Notes: a model not told the origin generated them from the sequence alone. Positions 22,507 to 31,895 are shown, numbered from the stretch's first letter. The stretch: DNA of 64,000 nt from an uncultured Alphaproteobacteria bacterium (GCA_934277545.1 CAKQUG010000008.1:12163-76162), one strand, 5' to 3'. Numbers and translations: made by a program.

Positions 22507-23718
22507 ATGTTTTGGAATTATTTTCATAACCGCTTTGCAAAACTAGTGCAAAAAGGTACTACTGATGAAGTTTTTCAACTGATGGATTCAGACTATAAAT
22601 TTTCGAAAAAAGCGCAAGAGGCTCTTATTTTACGCAAAAATGAAGCTGAGATAAGAGGCTATTTTATCAGGAAACGCGTTTTAAGCGATGAGAATCAAGT
22701 TCTTTTGATAGAACAGATGCCTTCAGAGATTTTCGATTTGATAGAACATCAATCTGTCTGCGACAAAGCTGCTGAAATGATTGTGCAAAATGGCAACAGC
22801 GACAATATAAAACTATTGCTGCATAATCAAAAAGTTCCCGAAAACGTTCAGAATGCTGTTATGAAACGAGACATTGAAGCTGAAATCAAGCATTTGCTTA
22901 TCTTTCAGAGAGATATCTCAATCGGCGTCATTAAAATGGTTGCCGAGCACGGCCGTCTGGATGAAGCGGAAACATTGATGGATAATCATCGCGTTTTTGA
23001 CATAATCGATCTTCGATGTCAAACAGCTACTACCTTGCTGCAGCTGAAAAATCGAATAGAGATAAAACGCAATGCAGAAATTGTCAACAAAGGAACTTCT
23101 CAAGAGATTATCCTGATGCTGAAATCATTGAAAAAAAACATTAACTCTGTTTTAGATAAAGAAAGCCGTGACAAAATTATTTTACGCGGCAATTCTGAAG
23201 AAATCATCGCTTATTTGGATTGTGGCTTTTTACCTAGTGAAAAAGCCATCGTGTATTTGATTGACAATGGTTTTTATCAGCTTGCAGCGCGATGTCTGAA
23301 CATTGATTGCGGCGGCTACATGCCTTTTACAGAAAAAATCATTGCGGCTGTGCTTGAAAAAGGTGATGAGTTATTGGTTTTTGCTTTGCTTCGCCATAGC
23401 AACCAGCTATCTCATTTACTGAAACAAATGAAGAAGCAGGAATGGTTTGAAAAACAAATTCTTGCTCGCGGCTCTAAAGATGAAATTGCCTGTATGGCGC
23501 GGATTTATAAGGTTTCTAAATACACTGTTAATGAAATTTTGCACCGCAACATCGGACAAGAAATCAAAGCTTTGATTGACGGTAACAACATCAGCGACGC
23601 TTATATCTATAATTTAATAGACCTGAAGCGTTATGATTTACTTGAAAATTATGCTCGCTATGTTCAGAATAATCCGACTTTATATTTTTTAATCAAATGC
23701 CGGAAACGAAACATCTAA
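22507..23718 (+). CDS. Helical repeat protein of unknown function
   Basis: A 403-residue protein with degenerate repeats of about 30 to 40 residues, each with a motif like xxGxxxEI: KGTTDEVFQLM, QNGNSDNIKLLL, EHGRLDEAETLM, NKGTSQEIILML, LRGNSEEIIAYL, ARGSKDEIACM. The pattern suggests stacked helical hairpins like HEAT or Armadillo repeats and a protein- or membrane-binding scaffold; I cannot name a family. There is no signal peptide. The ATG has no Shine-Dalgarno sequence but the context ATATCATTATG, shared with three other genes in the window. A palindrome lies in its presumed promoter. Confidence 0.65.
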   Translation: MFWNYFHNRFAKLVQKGTTDEVFQLMDSDYKFSKKAQEALILRKNEAEIRGYFIRKRVLSDENQVLLIEQMPSEIFDLIEHQSVCDKAAEMIVQNGNSDNIKLLLHNQKVPENVQNAVMKRDIEAEIKHLLIFQRDISIGVIKMVAEHGRLDEAETLMDNHRVFDIIDLRCQTATTLLQLKNRIEIKRNAEIVNKGTSQEIILMLKSLKKNINSVLDKESRDKIILRGNSEEIIAYLDCGFLPSEKAIVYLIDNGFYQLAARCLNIDCGGYMPFTEKIIAAVLEKGDELLVFALLRHSNQLSHLLKQMKKQEWFEKQILARGSKDEIACMARIYKVSKYTVNEILHRNIGQEIKALIDGNNISDAYIYNLIDLKRYDLLENYARYVQNNPTLYFLIKCRKRNI

Positions 23719-23809
23719 ACTGCTTACAGAGCGCTTTTTTTTCAAGGCATCAGATTTTCTGATACATTTTATAAACAGCTGTTTGTTGTTTTTTGAATTG
23801 TAAAATATT

Positions 23810-23847
23810 AAACTCCCTTTCTGTTCATACAAAAAGGGAGTTTTTTT
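23810..23847. terminator. Terminator between convergent genes
   Basis: AAACTCCCTTT and AAAAGGGAGTTT form an 11-bp stem around a 10-nt loop, with T residues after it on the plus strand. It lies between the helical repeat gene and trigger factor. Confidence 0.75.
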
Positions 23848-23882
23848 ATAAGTGCTTAATATCAAAGCCAAATCGAAAAAAT

Positions 23883-25223
23883 TTAAGCTGACTTTTTAGC
23901 TCCGGCTTCGCTGAAGTCATAAAGTTCTTCAACAGAAACTTCTTTATCAGCCACATTAGCTTTTTCCAAAACATAATCAACGATTTTTTCTTCGTATGCA
24001 GGAGCTTTCAATGCTTCAACAGCGTCTTTATTCTTTACATAGTATTCAAAAACCATTTTTTCCTGTCCCGGGTAACGCTTAGCTTCATTCATAATAGCTT
24101 TGTTTACATCATCTGCAGACAGTTGCAATTTGGCGTCAGCACCGATTTCAGAAAGCAACAAACCCAATTTAACACGACGCAAAGCAATTTCTTTATATTC
24201 AGCCAAAATATCTTTTTCATCACGAGCTTTTTCACTTTCATCAAGCTGATTTTTAGCTTTAGCGTCTTGATATTGCTTTTCAATAGCGGAATATTCAGCG
24301 TCAATCAATTTTTGCGGAACATCAAAGTTATATTCTTTATCCAAAGCATCCAACAAATCGCGTTTCAATTTAATGCGAGAAGTTGCATTGTAGTCTTCCA
24401 AAATACGAGCTTCAATTTTAGATTTCAAATCAGCCACATCTTTTGCGCCCATAGATTTTGCAAATTCATCATTCAATTCCACCGGCTTATATTCGCGAAT
24501 TTCTTTGATTGTTGTAACAAACAAAGCCTCTTTTCCAGCCAAATCTTTAGCGTGATAATCAGCAGGGAAAGTGGTTTTAACTTCAACGGTTTCACCGGCT
24601 TTTTTACCGATTAACTGGTCTTCATAGCCCGGAATAAAGGAATTAGAACCCAATTCTAACGGATAAGAATTGCCTTTTCCGCCCTGGAATTCAACACCAT
24701 CAATAGAACCTACGAAATCAATAACGGCAATATCGCCTTTTTTAGCAGCTCTGTCTTCTTCTACTTTTGCAGAATCACGACGAGAATCTGTCATATATTT
24801 AACAGCTTTTTCAATTTCTTCGGCCGGAACTTTGGCAACATATTTATTCAAAGTAATCTTAGAAAAATCACCTACTTTAATTTCCGGCAAAACTTCAACT
24901 TCTACCGTAAATTCAATATCTTTTCCGTCTTCAAATTTTTCAATTTTAATATCCGGAGTAACCGCCGGACGCAATTTGTTATCGCTAATAACCTGATTAA
25001 CCGCATCGCGAATCATATCATCAAGAACTTCGCCTAAAACGCTTGGACGATATTGTTTGTCAATCATAGCTTTTGGCGCATGACCTGCTCTAAATCCCGG
25101 TAATTTAATTTTTTTAGCAACCTGTTCCAATTTTTTATCAACAGCATTGGCAAAATCAGCAGCAGCCAAAGTAACATTATACTTTTTATTCAAACCTTTT
25201 GCTTTTTCTTCTTTTACATTCAT
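23883..25223 (-). CDS. tig: Trigger factor, ribosome-associated chaperone
   Basis: A 446-residue chaperone and peptidyl-prolyl isomerase that binds nascent chains at the ribosome exit tunnel. The ribosome-binding segment GFRAGHAPKAMIDKQY contains the family loop (usually GFRxGKxP). The FKBP-like middle domain includes GDIAVIDFVGSIDGVEFQGG and FIPGYEDQLIGKKAGE, and the long C-terminal helical domain is complete. In many alphaproteobacteria tig precedes clpP and clpX, but here the next genes are unrelated. It is downstream of tRNA-Leu on the same strand. Confidence 0.95.
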   Translation of the reverse strand: MNVKEEKAKGLNKKYNVTLAAADFANAVDKKLEQVAKKIKLPGFRAGHAPKAMIDKQYRPSVLGEVLDDMIRDAVNQVISDNKLRPAVTPDIKIEKFEDGKDIEFTVEVEVLPEIKVGDFSKITLNKYVAKVPAEEIEKAVKYMTDSRRDSAKVEEDRAAKKGDIAVIDFVGSIDGVEFQGGKGNSYPLELGSNSFIPGYEDQLIGKKAGETVEVKTTFPADYHAKDLAGKEALFVTTIKEIREYKPVELNDEFAKSMGAKDVADLKSKIEARILEDYNATSRIKLKRDLLDALDKEYNFDVPQKLIDAEYSAIEKQYQDAKAKNQLDESEKARDEKDILAEYKEIALRRVKLGLLLSEIGADAKLQLSADDVNKAIMNEAKRYPGQEKMVFEYYVKNKDAVEALKAPAYEEKIVDYVLEKANVADKEVSVEELYDFSEAGAKKSA

Positions 25224-25278
25224 TGTGATTTTCTCTAAAATAAATTGTTATTAACACAACACCACCAAAAAACAATGA

Positions 25279-25363
25279 TGGTGCGGGTAAAGAGACTCGA
25301 ACTCTTAAGCCTCGCGGCACCAGATCCTAAGTCTGGCGTGTCTACCAATTTCACCATACCCGC
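25279..25363 (-). tRNA. tRNA-Leu (TAG anticodon)
   Basis: Read on the minus strand: acceptor GCGGGTA pairs perfectly with TACCCGC, the D-arm has GGTAGACA, the anticodon stem CCAGA/TCTGG holds loop CTTAGGA with anticodon TAG, a long variable arm (GTGCCGCGAGGCTT) follows, the T-arm is GAGTTCGAGTCTC, and CCA is encoded (25281-25279). It lies 55 nt before the tig start. No tandem array follows this tRNA, unlike the Met and Lys genes. Confidence 0.95.
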
Positions 25364-25508
25364 GCTGGGATTATATCCCAATTACCGCGGATTAGAACAT
25401 AAAACTTTTTATAAATCAAGCAATTTTTAGCACTTACTCCACAAAAATCTTGCAAATCGGCAAATTTTGTTTATAACAAGCACTAATAAATAAAGTACAG
25501 AGGAAAAT

Positions 25509-27098
25509 ATGCCAGAACAAATTGTCAATAAACGCAAAACTTTTGCCATTATTTCACACCCGGACGCAGGTAAAACTACTTTAACCGAAAAATTGTTGCT
25601 GTTCGGCGGCGCAATTCAGCAAGCCGGAGCCGTTAAAGCCAGAGGCGAAAACCGCCACGCTCATTCCGACTGGATGAAAGTGGAACAAGAACGCGGTATT
25701 TCAGTAGCTTCTTCCGTGATGAATTTCAATTATAATAACATCACATTTAATTTACTGGACACTCCTGGACACGAAGACTTTTCCGAAGATACTTACCGTG
25801 TTTTAACTGCTGTTGATTCGGCTGTAATGGTGCTGGATTCCGCCAAAGGTATTGAAACTCAAACAAAAAAGCTGTTTGAAGTCTGCCGTTTGCGCAATAT
25901 CCCGATTATTACCTTTATCAACAAATTGGACCGCGAAGGCCTTGATCCTTTTGAATTATTAGACGACATTGAAAAAACTTTGGCTCTTGATGTTACTCCG
26001 GCCAGCTGGCCGATTGGCAGCGGTAAAGATTTTTTGGGCTGTTATGATTTGATTAACGATCAACTGATTTTAATGAATAAAAACGGTTCTAAATCGCTGA
26101 TTAACGACACTATTGAAACCTGTAAAGGCTTAGATGACCCGAAACTTGACATGCTATTGCCGGCTCACGCCGTAAAAAAACTGCGCGAAGATGTGGAAAT
26201 GGTACGCGAGCTCTGTCCGGCGTTTGATTTAGAGTTATACTTAGCCGGCGCCCTAACTCCGGTATTTTTCGGCAGTGCCGTCAACAATTTCGGCGTACGC
26301 GAAGTATTAAACGGTTTGCATAAATTTGCGCCATCTCCTCGTCCTCAGCCAAGTGCCGAACGCGTGGTTAACGCCGACGAAAAGAAAGTTACCGGCTTTG
26401 TCTTTAAAATTCAAGCCAACATGGACCCTAAACACCGCGACCGCATTGCTTTTATGCGTATTTGTTCCGGTCATTTTAAACGCGGCATGAGTCTGTTACA
26501 GGTTCGCACCGGTAAAGATATTAAAGTGCCGACACCGGTTATGTTTTTGGCGCAAGAACGAGAACTTGCCGAAGATGCTTACGCCGGCGATATTATAGGT
26601 ATTCCTAACCACGGACAGCTGCGTATCGGCGATACATTGACTGAAGGCGAAAAACTGCATTATACGGGAATTCCGAGTTTTGCTCCGGAACTTTTGAAAT
26701 CCGTCCGCGCTAAAGATCCGTTAAAATCCAAACACCTGGCTAACGCTTTGCAGCAAATTGCCGAAGAAGGCGGTGCCAGCATTTTCAAGCCTATTGTCGG
26801 TTCTGAATATATTGTCGGCGTGGTCGGCGCGCTGCAATTTGAAGTTATCGCTGACCGTCTGCGCACCGAATTTAATATTGATGTGATTTTCGAACCTACT
26901 CAATATTATACGGCACGTTGGGTCAGCAGTACGGACAAAGCGGAATTGGAAAAATTTTATAACACCAATCAGCTGAACATTGCCGACGATTATGACGGCG
27001 AAAAAGTCTTTTTAGCCCGCAACGCTTGGCATTTGGGCAAAATCAAAGAAGATTTCCCGCATTTGGAACTGCATAAAACCCGCGAACAGGTATTTTAA
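25509..27098 (+). CDS. prfC: Peptide chain release factor 3
   Basis: A 529-residue translational GTPase that removes RF1/RF2 from the ribosome after termination. The G1 loop SHPDAGKTTLTEKLL, the RF3-typical ENRHAHSDWMKVEQERGISV (switch I/G2), LLDTPGHEDFSEDTYR (G3) and FINKLDRE (G4) are all present. The length equals the family norm (E. coli 529). GAGGAAAAT precedes the ATG. It is a single gene with a terminator. RF3 is present only in some bacteria. Confidence 0.96.
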   Translation: MPEQIVNKRKTFAIISHPDAGKTTLTEKLLLFGGAIQQAGAVKARGENRHAHSDWMKVEQERGISVASSVMNFNYNNITFNLLDTPGHEDFSEDTYRVLTAVDSAVMVLDSAKGIETQTKKLFEVCRLRNIPIITFINKLDREGLDPFELLDDIEKTLALDVTPASWPIGSGKDFLGCYDLINDQLILMNKNGSKSLINDTIETCKGLDDPKLDMLLPAHAVKKLREDVEMVRELCPAFDLELYLAGALTPVFFGSAVNNFGVREVLNGLHKFAPSPRPQPSAERVVNADEKKVTGFVFKIQANMDPKHRDRIAFMRICSGHFKRGMSLLQVRTGKDIKVPTPVMFLAQERELAEDAYAGDIIGIPNHGQLRIGDTLTEGEKLHYTGIPSFAPELLKSVRAKDPLKSKHLANALQQIAEEGGASIFKPIVGSEYIVGVVGALQFEVIADRLRTEFNIDVIFEPTQYYTARWVSSTDKAELEKFYNTNQLNIADDYDGEKVFLARNAWHLGKIKEDFPHLELHKTREQVF

Positions 27099-27120
27099 TT
27101 TATTATCTGTTAAGAAATTC

Positions 27121-27154
27121 AAAGCAAACCTTGCGTTTTTTCGGGGTTTGCTTT
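27121..27154 (+). terminator. Rho-independent terminator of prfC
   Basis: AAAGCAAACC and GGTTTGCTTT form a 10-bp stem around a 14-nt loop, 22 nt after the stop. Confidence 0.7.
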
Positions 27155-27200
27155 AATGTTTTAAAATAAATATGGTCAGTAAATTATAGGAGATAAACTG

Positions 27201-28913
27201 ATGAAGTTTGCAGCAGGTTTAATCAAAATTTTCAGCGGAATACTGTCCGCCTTTGTTTTTGGCGCATTTTTGTACTATACCTATCAATATCAAATTACCA
27301 AAGACGCCGACAATTTGTTTACGGCAAATTTGGCGCTGGCGGTGTTTTTAATTTCGTCCGTAACCTTTGCCCTGCTTTTTGTTTTGTTTGATGTCTACCA
27401 AAACAAAAATACCGAAAGCGAACTGGCAAAATTGCTTAAAGGCGCGGATTTAACCAAAAACAGCGAAAACAGCAACATTACCGACCTACTGGTTAAAATA
27501 GCCTCGTTCAACAACCAAACCAACCAGCTTTTAGACCACCGCCTGACTGAAATCAACACCGGATTAAGCTCGTTAAACAACAGTTCAGAAGTCAACAGCA
27601 CTAATTTTCAATCATCATTAGAGCAGCTGACAGCTATATGCGGCGAAATTTCACAATATGTGGACAACATCAAAAACGAAAACACCAAAGAAAATCAGCG
27701 TAACGCCGGGCACAACGGCAACTTTGATGTGTTGGTGGCAACGGTTTCCCGCTTGAGTTCTGACTTGAACGACTTAAACGGACGTTTGCTGGATGTTGTT
27801 AATCAAATCAGCAAAAACGTTACGACCAGTATTCAAAGCCATACCGATATAGACAATGAAATCAAGAATTTATTAAAAGAAATTCTTATGGCTAAAACCG
27901 GTGAAACTACGGCTTCGGCATTGCCGGTTTCTGAGCCTGCGGCTGATGTTGCCGCCGTTGAATACGAGGACAAAAACGAACCTGCTCCGCAGTCTGTAGC
28001 CGATTTTTATAAAGAACGATTTAAGGACATAAAAGAAAATCAAGAAGAGCAAGCAGAAGCCGCGCCGGATGAAGTTACGGATGACTCCGAAATTTTGCAA
28101 GGCAACGAACAACGTATTGACAACCTGCTTAACACGCCGGAACAAACTGAAACTTTCGCGCCGCAGCCGCTGGATTTAACCGAACCGCAAGAAGATGCGC
28201 AAGCCGAAAAGCAAGCAGCTGATGAAACTACGGAAATTAAAGAAAAAGAACCGTGGAATGCCACTCTTGACAAAGAAATTTCCGAAGCAGAACAAGAATA
28301 TATGCCGCAGCCTGCCGAAGATAACGATTCTGCATCAGAACAAAACTCTTTTGCCGAACCGATTGTTAATAATTTTGACAATACGGCTGAGCCTGTTTTT
28401 TCAAATACGCCGGTTACTGATGAAACCGTAGATACTCCGCTTGATTTTGATGTAAATACCGACATTTCCGACAGCTTTGAATTACCAACCGAATCTGAAA
28501 CACCTGCTTCGTCAGTTCAGCCGAATTATTCTGCGGAATCTAAAACTGAACCGTACTTTGAACAACCGGTTGCAGCAGTTGCTTCCGAACCGGCTCCGGC
28601 AAGTGATTTTTCATTGGCGGCCAGCGACCCGTTTAATCCGTCGCCGGAACATTTTGAAGATTTGAAACAAGCGGTACAAACAAGCGACGCAGATTCGGTA
28701 TCTCTTGATTTACAGGATGAAGAACCGGTTTCGATGGATTTACCGAATGAAGAAAGCAATGTCAAACTTGATGATATTTTCAACGATGATTTTGCCAATG
28801 AAATGGCAAACTTAGACATTTTGAAGGATGATAACAATAACAAAAACACGGGAGAAATCTCGGTAGAAGATTTGCTTGCCGACGACAACGACCCATACAA
28901 TCCCAATAAATAA
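27201..28913 (+). CDS. Membrane protein with coiled-coil and long acidic tail, unknown
   Basis: A 570-residue protein I do not recognise. Two N-terminal membrane helices (about 8-30, IFSGILSAFVFGAFLYYTY, and 42-65, LALAVFLISSVTFALLFVLF) anchor it. Residues about 90 to 240 look like coiled coil (LTAICGEISQYVDNI, VATVSRLSSDLNDLNGRL). From about 250 the chain is disordered, rich in Glu, Pro, Asp, Ala and Thr, and strongly acidic. The domain order recalls inner-membrane organisers or trafficking adaptors, but no family can be claimed. AGGAG lies well placed before the ATG. The codon use of the tail is repetitive, so long artefact frames appear on both strands. Confidence 0.7.
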   Translation: MKFAAGLIKIFSGILSAFVFGAFLYYTYQYQITKDADNLFTANLALAVFLISSVTFALLFVLFDVYQNKNTESELAKLLKGADLTKNSENSNITDLLVKIASFNNQTNQLLDHRLTEINTGLSSLNNSSEVNSTNFQSSLEQLTAICGEISQYVDNIKNENTKENQRNAGHNGNFDVLVATVSRLSSDLNDLNGRLLDVVNQISKNVTTSIQSHTDIDNEIKNLLKEILMAKTGETTASALPVSEPAADVAAVEYEDKNEPAPQSVADFYKERFKDIKENQEEQAEAAPDEVTDDSEILQGNEQRIDNLLNTPEQTETFAPQPLDLTEPQEDAQAEKQAADETTEIKEKEPWNATLDKEISEAEQEYMPQPAEDNDSASEQNSFAEPIVNNFDNTAEPVFSNTPVTDETVDTPLDFDVNTDISDSFELPTESETPASSVQPNYSAESKTEPYFEQPVAAVASEPAPASDFSLAASDPFNPSPEHFEDLKQAVQTSDADSVSLDLQDEEPVSMDLPNEESNVKLDDIFNDDFANEMANLDILKDDNNNKNTGEISVEDLLADDNDPYNPNK

Positions 28914-28938
28914 CTTCCTTAATTAAATTATTGCAAAC

Positions 28939-28976
28939 AAAAAAATACAGTGCTATCTTAGCGCTGTATTTTTTAT
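28939..28976 (+). terminator. Rho-independent terminator
   Basis: AAAAATACAG and CTGTATTTTT with inner GC pairs and loop TATCTTA, 25 nt after the preceding stop. Confidence 0.75.
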
Positions 28977-29005
28977 TTTGATGTTTCATTTTTAATATAA
29001 TCATT

Positions 29006-30436
29006 ATGGAAAAATTTGCTTATAATCCAAAGTCTTCCAAGGCTGAGGAATTTATCTCGCATGACGAAATCTACGCCACGCTTGACTATGCCGACCAAAA
29101 CAAAAACAACCTTGCTTTAATTCGGCAGATTCTTGACAAAGCCGAACTGGAAAAAGGTTTGACACACCGCGAGGCTTCGGTTTTGCTGGCTTGCGACAAT
29201 CCGGAAATTGAAGCGGAAATTTTTGCGCTGGCCGAGCGTATAAAACAAAACTACTACGGCAACCGCATTGTGCTTTTCGCTCCGCTCTATCTTTCCAACT
29301 ATTGCGTAAACAGCTGCGTTTACTGCCCTTATCATGTCAAAAACAAGCATATCTTCCGCAAAAAGATGACACAGGATGAAATACGCCGGGAAGTTATTGC
29401 TTTGCAGGATATGGGACATAAGCGCTTGGCGTTGGAATTGGGAGAAGACCCGGTAAACAATCCGATTGAATACGTTTTGGAAAGTATCAAGACTATTTAC
29501 GGTATCAAGCACAAAAACGGAGCAATCCGCCGCGTCAATGTCAATATTGCCGCCACCACGGTAGAAAATTATGCCAAACTGCACCAAGCAGGTATCGGCA
29601 CCTACATTCTGTTCCAAGAAACCTATAACAAGGAATCTTACGAACAACTGCACCCGAAAGGCCCTAAGCACGACTATGCTTGGCATACCGAGGCTATGGA
29701 CAGAGCCATGCTGGGCGGAATTGACGACGTCGGGCTTGGTGTTTTGTTTGGTTTGTCAACCTATCGTTACGAATTTAGCGGTTTGTTGATGCACGCCGAA
29801 CATCTGGAAGCCGTTTTCGGGGTCGGTCCGCACACTATCAGCGTCCCTCGCCTGCGTGCGGCAGATGATATTGACCCGAGTCAATTCAGCAACTGCGTGC
29901 CGGATAATATTTTTGCTAAAATCGTAGCTTTAATCCGCATTGCCGTGCCTTATACCGGAATGATTGTTTCTACCCGCGAAAGCCAAAAAACGCGCGAACA
30001 GGTTTTGAAACTCGGTATTTCACAAATTTCCGGCGGCTCTAAAACCTCTGTCGGCGGCTATGCAAAACCGGAAGCAGATGATGAACGTTCCGAGCAGTTT
30101 GAAGTTGAAGACACTCGTTCGCTTGATGAGGTTATCAACTGGCTGATGCTGATGGGTTATGTGCCGAGTTTCTGCACCGCCTGCTATCGTTCAGGACGCA
30201 CCGGAGACCGCTTTATGGAACTTTGCAAAGCCAAGCAAATTCACAATTGCTGCCATCCTAACGCGCTTATGACCTTGGAAGAGTTTTTGACCGATTATGC
30301 TTCGGCAGAAACCAAAGCCATCGGCGAAAAACTGATTGACAGCGAACTAAAAACATTTCCGCCCAAACTTGCCGCGGCTATTCTGGAAAGATTGGAAAAA
30401 ATCCGCAGCAATCAGGGAAATGATTTCTACTTTTAA
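29006..30436 (+). CDS. hydG: [FeFe]-hydrogenase maturase HydG, radical SAM tyrosine lyase
   Basis: A 476-residue radical SAM enzyme that splits tyrosine to supply CO and CN ligands for the H-cluster of [FeFe]-hydrogenase. The SAM cluster motif is C100-x3-C104-x2-C107 in NYCVNSCVYCPYH. The C-terminal second cluster motif CTACYRSGRTGDRFMELC, followed by HNCCHPNA, separates HydG from ThiH, which lacks it. The length fits the family. HydE is at the left edge, 28 kb away. No hydrogenase gene is adjacent. The ATG has no Shine-Dalgarno sequence; its context is ATAATCATTATG. The gene has its own terminator. Confidence 0.95.
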   Translation: MEKFAYNPKSSKAEEFISHDEIYATLDYADQNKNNLALIRQILDKAELEKGLTHREASVLLACDNPEIEAEIFALAERIKQNYYGNRIVLFAPLYLSNYCVNSCVYCPYHVKNKHIFRKKMTQDEIRREVIALQDMGHKRLALELGEDPVNNPIEYVLESIKTIYGIKHKNGAIRRVNVNIAATTVENYAKLHQAGIGTYILFQETYNKESYEQLHPKGPKHDYAWHTEAMDRAMLGGIDDVGLGVLFGLSTYRYEFSGLLMHAEHLEAVFGVGPHTISVPRLRAADDIDPSQFSNCVPDNIFAKIVALIRIAVPYTGMIVSTRESQKTREQVLKLGISQISGGSKTSVGGYAKPEADDERSEQFEVEDTRSLDEVINWLMLMGYVPSFCTACYRSGRTGDRFMELCKAKQIHNCCHPNALMTLEEFLTDYASAETKAIGEKLIDSELKTFPPKLAAAILERLEKIRSNQGNDFYF

Positions 30437-30442
30437 CCTGTA

Positions 30443-30480
30443 AAAAAATCCGCCTGCTTTTATAACAGACGGATTTTTTA
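30443..30480. terminator. Bidirectional terminator of hydG and the lipoprotein gene
   Basis: AAAAATCCGCCTG and CAGACGGATTTTT form a stem with one mismatch and a 9-nt loop, with T runs on both strands between convergent genes. Confidence 0.8.
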
Positions 30481-30483
30481 TTG

Positions 30484-31386
30484 CTACTCGCAAGCCTTAT
30501 GCTCTGGCATGGCTAAATATTTTTGATATTCATTCGCCGAATATTCATCAACATACGCCGCAATTTTGGCGTTGGCATTTTGCTGTTTCTTTACCAAATT
30601 CCAAACTTCAGCACTCAAATAAGGTTGCATTTTTGCGTATGGAATTACAAAAGCAACCATACCATCGGCATAGCTGGCAATTTCATATTGCTGATAGGCA
30701 AAACCGACACCGCTGTCCGTTAAAAACGGCTTGCTTGCCGGCAGAGGTAAATTGTTCACATCCACTTCACCAAACACCGCGTCTTGCAGTTTTTCCGGCT
30801 GAAATTCACATTGATAAACAGCGGCTTTCTGCGTGCTGAAATAAGCAGAAACCCCTTGCTTCAACAATTGTTTAAATTCGTTAGAAGACACTCTTTCATT
30901 CAGTATATGTTCATTAAGCAGCACACCATCTGATTTACGGATACTCGCAGCACCCCATTCAGGCATTCCGTGCGCTCCGCCCGTAAACACATATGCATTT
31001 TTTTCATAAGTTATAAATCGAGGAGTTTGAACAACAACTTTTACATTTGCAGTATAAGTTGATTTAAATGTCTGAACATAATCTTCAGCAGGATAATCTT
31101 CAGCAGGAGCGGTTGTCAATTCAGCCGTCTTTTCTGCGACAAACTGCTGCAAAAATTTTTTTCCGTCATTTAATTGCCCTTTGTAATCTGCAATAAGCAA
31201 ATCCGCAACATGCTGACGAATAGAATTAAGCGCAGTATCATCGCCTTTTTGCGGATATTCCATTTCAACTGTAACCTGTACATTTTCATTTCCTTTAGAA
31301 ATGCCGTATTTTTCAGTTGTTATGGTATTATCATTATGACATGCCGCCACAGCCAGTATAAACACTGCGCTCAAAATTCTATTCAT
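30484..31386 (-). CDS. Lipoprotein with DUF4163/DUF3298 (RsiV-like) domains
   Basis: A 300-residue exported lipoprotein: the signal MNRILSAVFILAVAAC places the lipidated Cys at residue 16. The segment YVFTGGAHGMPEWGAASI is the hallmark of DUF3298-type proteins (also seen in RsiV and PdaC), in which this fold may bind glycans or lysozyme. No catalytic residues for hydrolysis can be pointed to. AAGGAG precedes the ATG. It should sit in the periplasm on the inner or outer membrane. Role unknown; a cell-wall or lysozyme-response role is a guess from the family. Confidence 0.75.
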   Translation of the reverse strand: MNRILSAVFILAVAACHNDNTITTEKYGISKGNENVQVTVEMEYPQKGDDTALNSIRQHVADLLIADYKGQLNDGKKFLQQFVAEKTAELTTAPAEDYPAEDYVQTFKSTYTANVKVVVQTPRFITYEKNAYVFTGGAHGMPEWGAASIRKSDGVLLNEHILNERVSSNEFKQLLKQGVSAYFSTQKAAVYQCEFQPEKLQDAVFGEVDVNNLPLPASKPFLTDSGVGFAYQQYEIASYADGMVAFVIPYAKMQPYLSAEVWNLVKKQQNANAKIAAYVDEYSANEYQKYLAMPEHKACE

Positions 31387-31561
31387 ATATTTTCTCCTTG
31401 TTCATTATATATTTTTATAATAATAAGTCTGCCAAATTAAATGTCAATATTTATAAAAAAAATGTCAATATATCTATTGACAAGTCAAAAAATGATGCTA
31501 TTTTACAGCCGTTTTGCAATTATTTTTTAATTATTTTTCACAATAAAAATTTTTTATCATT

Positions 31562-31777
31562 ATGGAATTAAAAGCAATTTTCGGAGTTAGCGTGTTAGTC
31601 GTATTTATTGTTATCGCCGTTGTCGGAATTATCCTCAACCGCAAAGAATGTCGCCGCGTCTCCATTTCACACCCCAAGCAAGTCGGTGATTTTACCAAAG
31701 GATATATATGTATATATTCCGTTTTGATTATCGCCACCGGTTTTATACTTGCTAAAGCAGGATTTTTCGGCTGCTGA
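31562..31777 (+). CDS. Small two-helix membrane protein, copy A
   Basis: A 71-residue protein with two membrane helices (about 7-26, FGVSVLVVFIVIAVVGIIL, and 48-68, YICIYSVLIIATGFILAKAG) and a basic loop between them with the motif KQVGDFTKGY. It is related to the next gene (31896): same length, same layout, and a similar loop (GxFxxxYxxC in both). Function unknown. It has no Shine-Dalgarno sequence; the context TTTTATCATTATG is shared with its paralogue. A TTGACA-16-TATTTT promoter lies about 80 nt upstream, and it has its own terminator. Confidence 0.7.
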   Translation: MELKAIFGVSVLVVFIVIAVVGIILNRKECRRVSISHPKQVGDFTKGYICIYSVLIIATGFILAKAGFFGC

Positions 31778-31783
31778 GGAATT

Positions 31784-31823
31784 TGCCTTGGAAACTTATA
31801 ATTGTTCCAAGGCCATTTTTTTT
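31784..31823 (+). terminator. Rho-independent terminator between the small membrane genes
   Basis: GCCTTGGAA and TTCCAAGGC form a 9-bp stem followed by eight T residues, right after the first small gene. Confidence 0.8.
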
Positions 31824-31832
31824 ATTCTTTTA

Positions 31833-31861
31833 TTGACAAAATAAACAAAACATTCTACACT
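31833..31861 (+). promoter_or_regulatory. Promoter of the second small membrane gene
   Basis: TTGACA (31833-31838) and TACACT (31856-31861) with a 17-nt spacer, giving a short leader of about 28 nt before ATG 31896. Each of the two paralogues thus has its own promoter and terminator. Confidence 0.6.
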
Positions 31862-31895
31862 GCAGACATAGTTTAATTTTTAATCTTTTATCATT

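Noticed and set aside
28040..28465. Ser/Ala/Cys-rich minus-strand frame in the 27201-28913 gene
   Set aside because: Arises from the repetitive Glu/Pro/Ala codons of the acidic tail on the other strand.
30523..30839. Small plus-strand frames over the DUF3298 lipoprotein gene
   Set aside because: Antisense to a gene with a clear lipoprotein signal and family motif; no ribosome-binding sites.
31430..31500. Short repeats AATGTCAATAT near 31440-31470
   Set aside because: Two imperfect AT-rich copies only; expected by chance in this composition.
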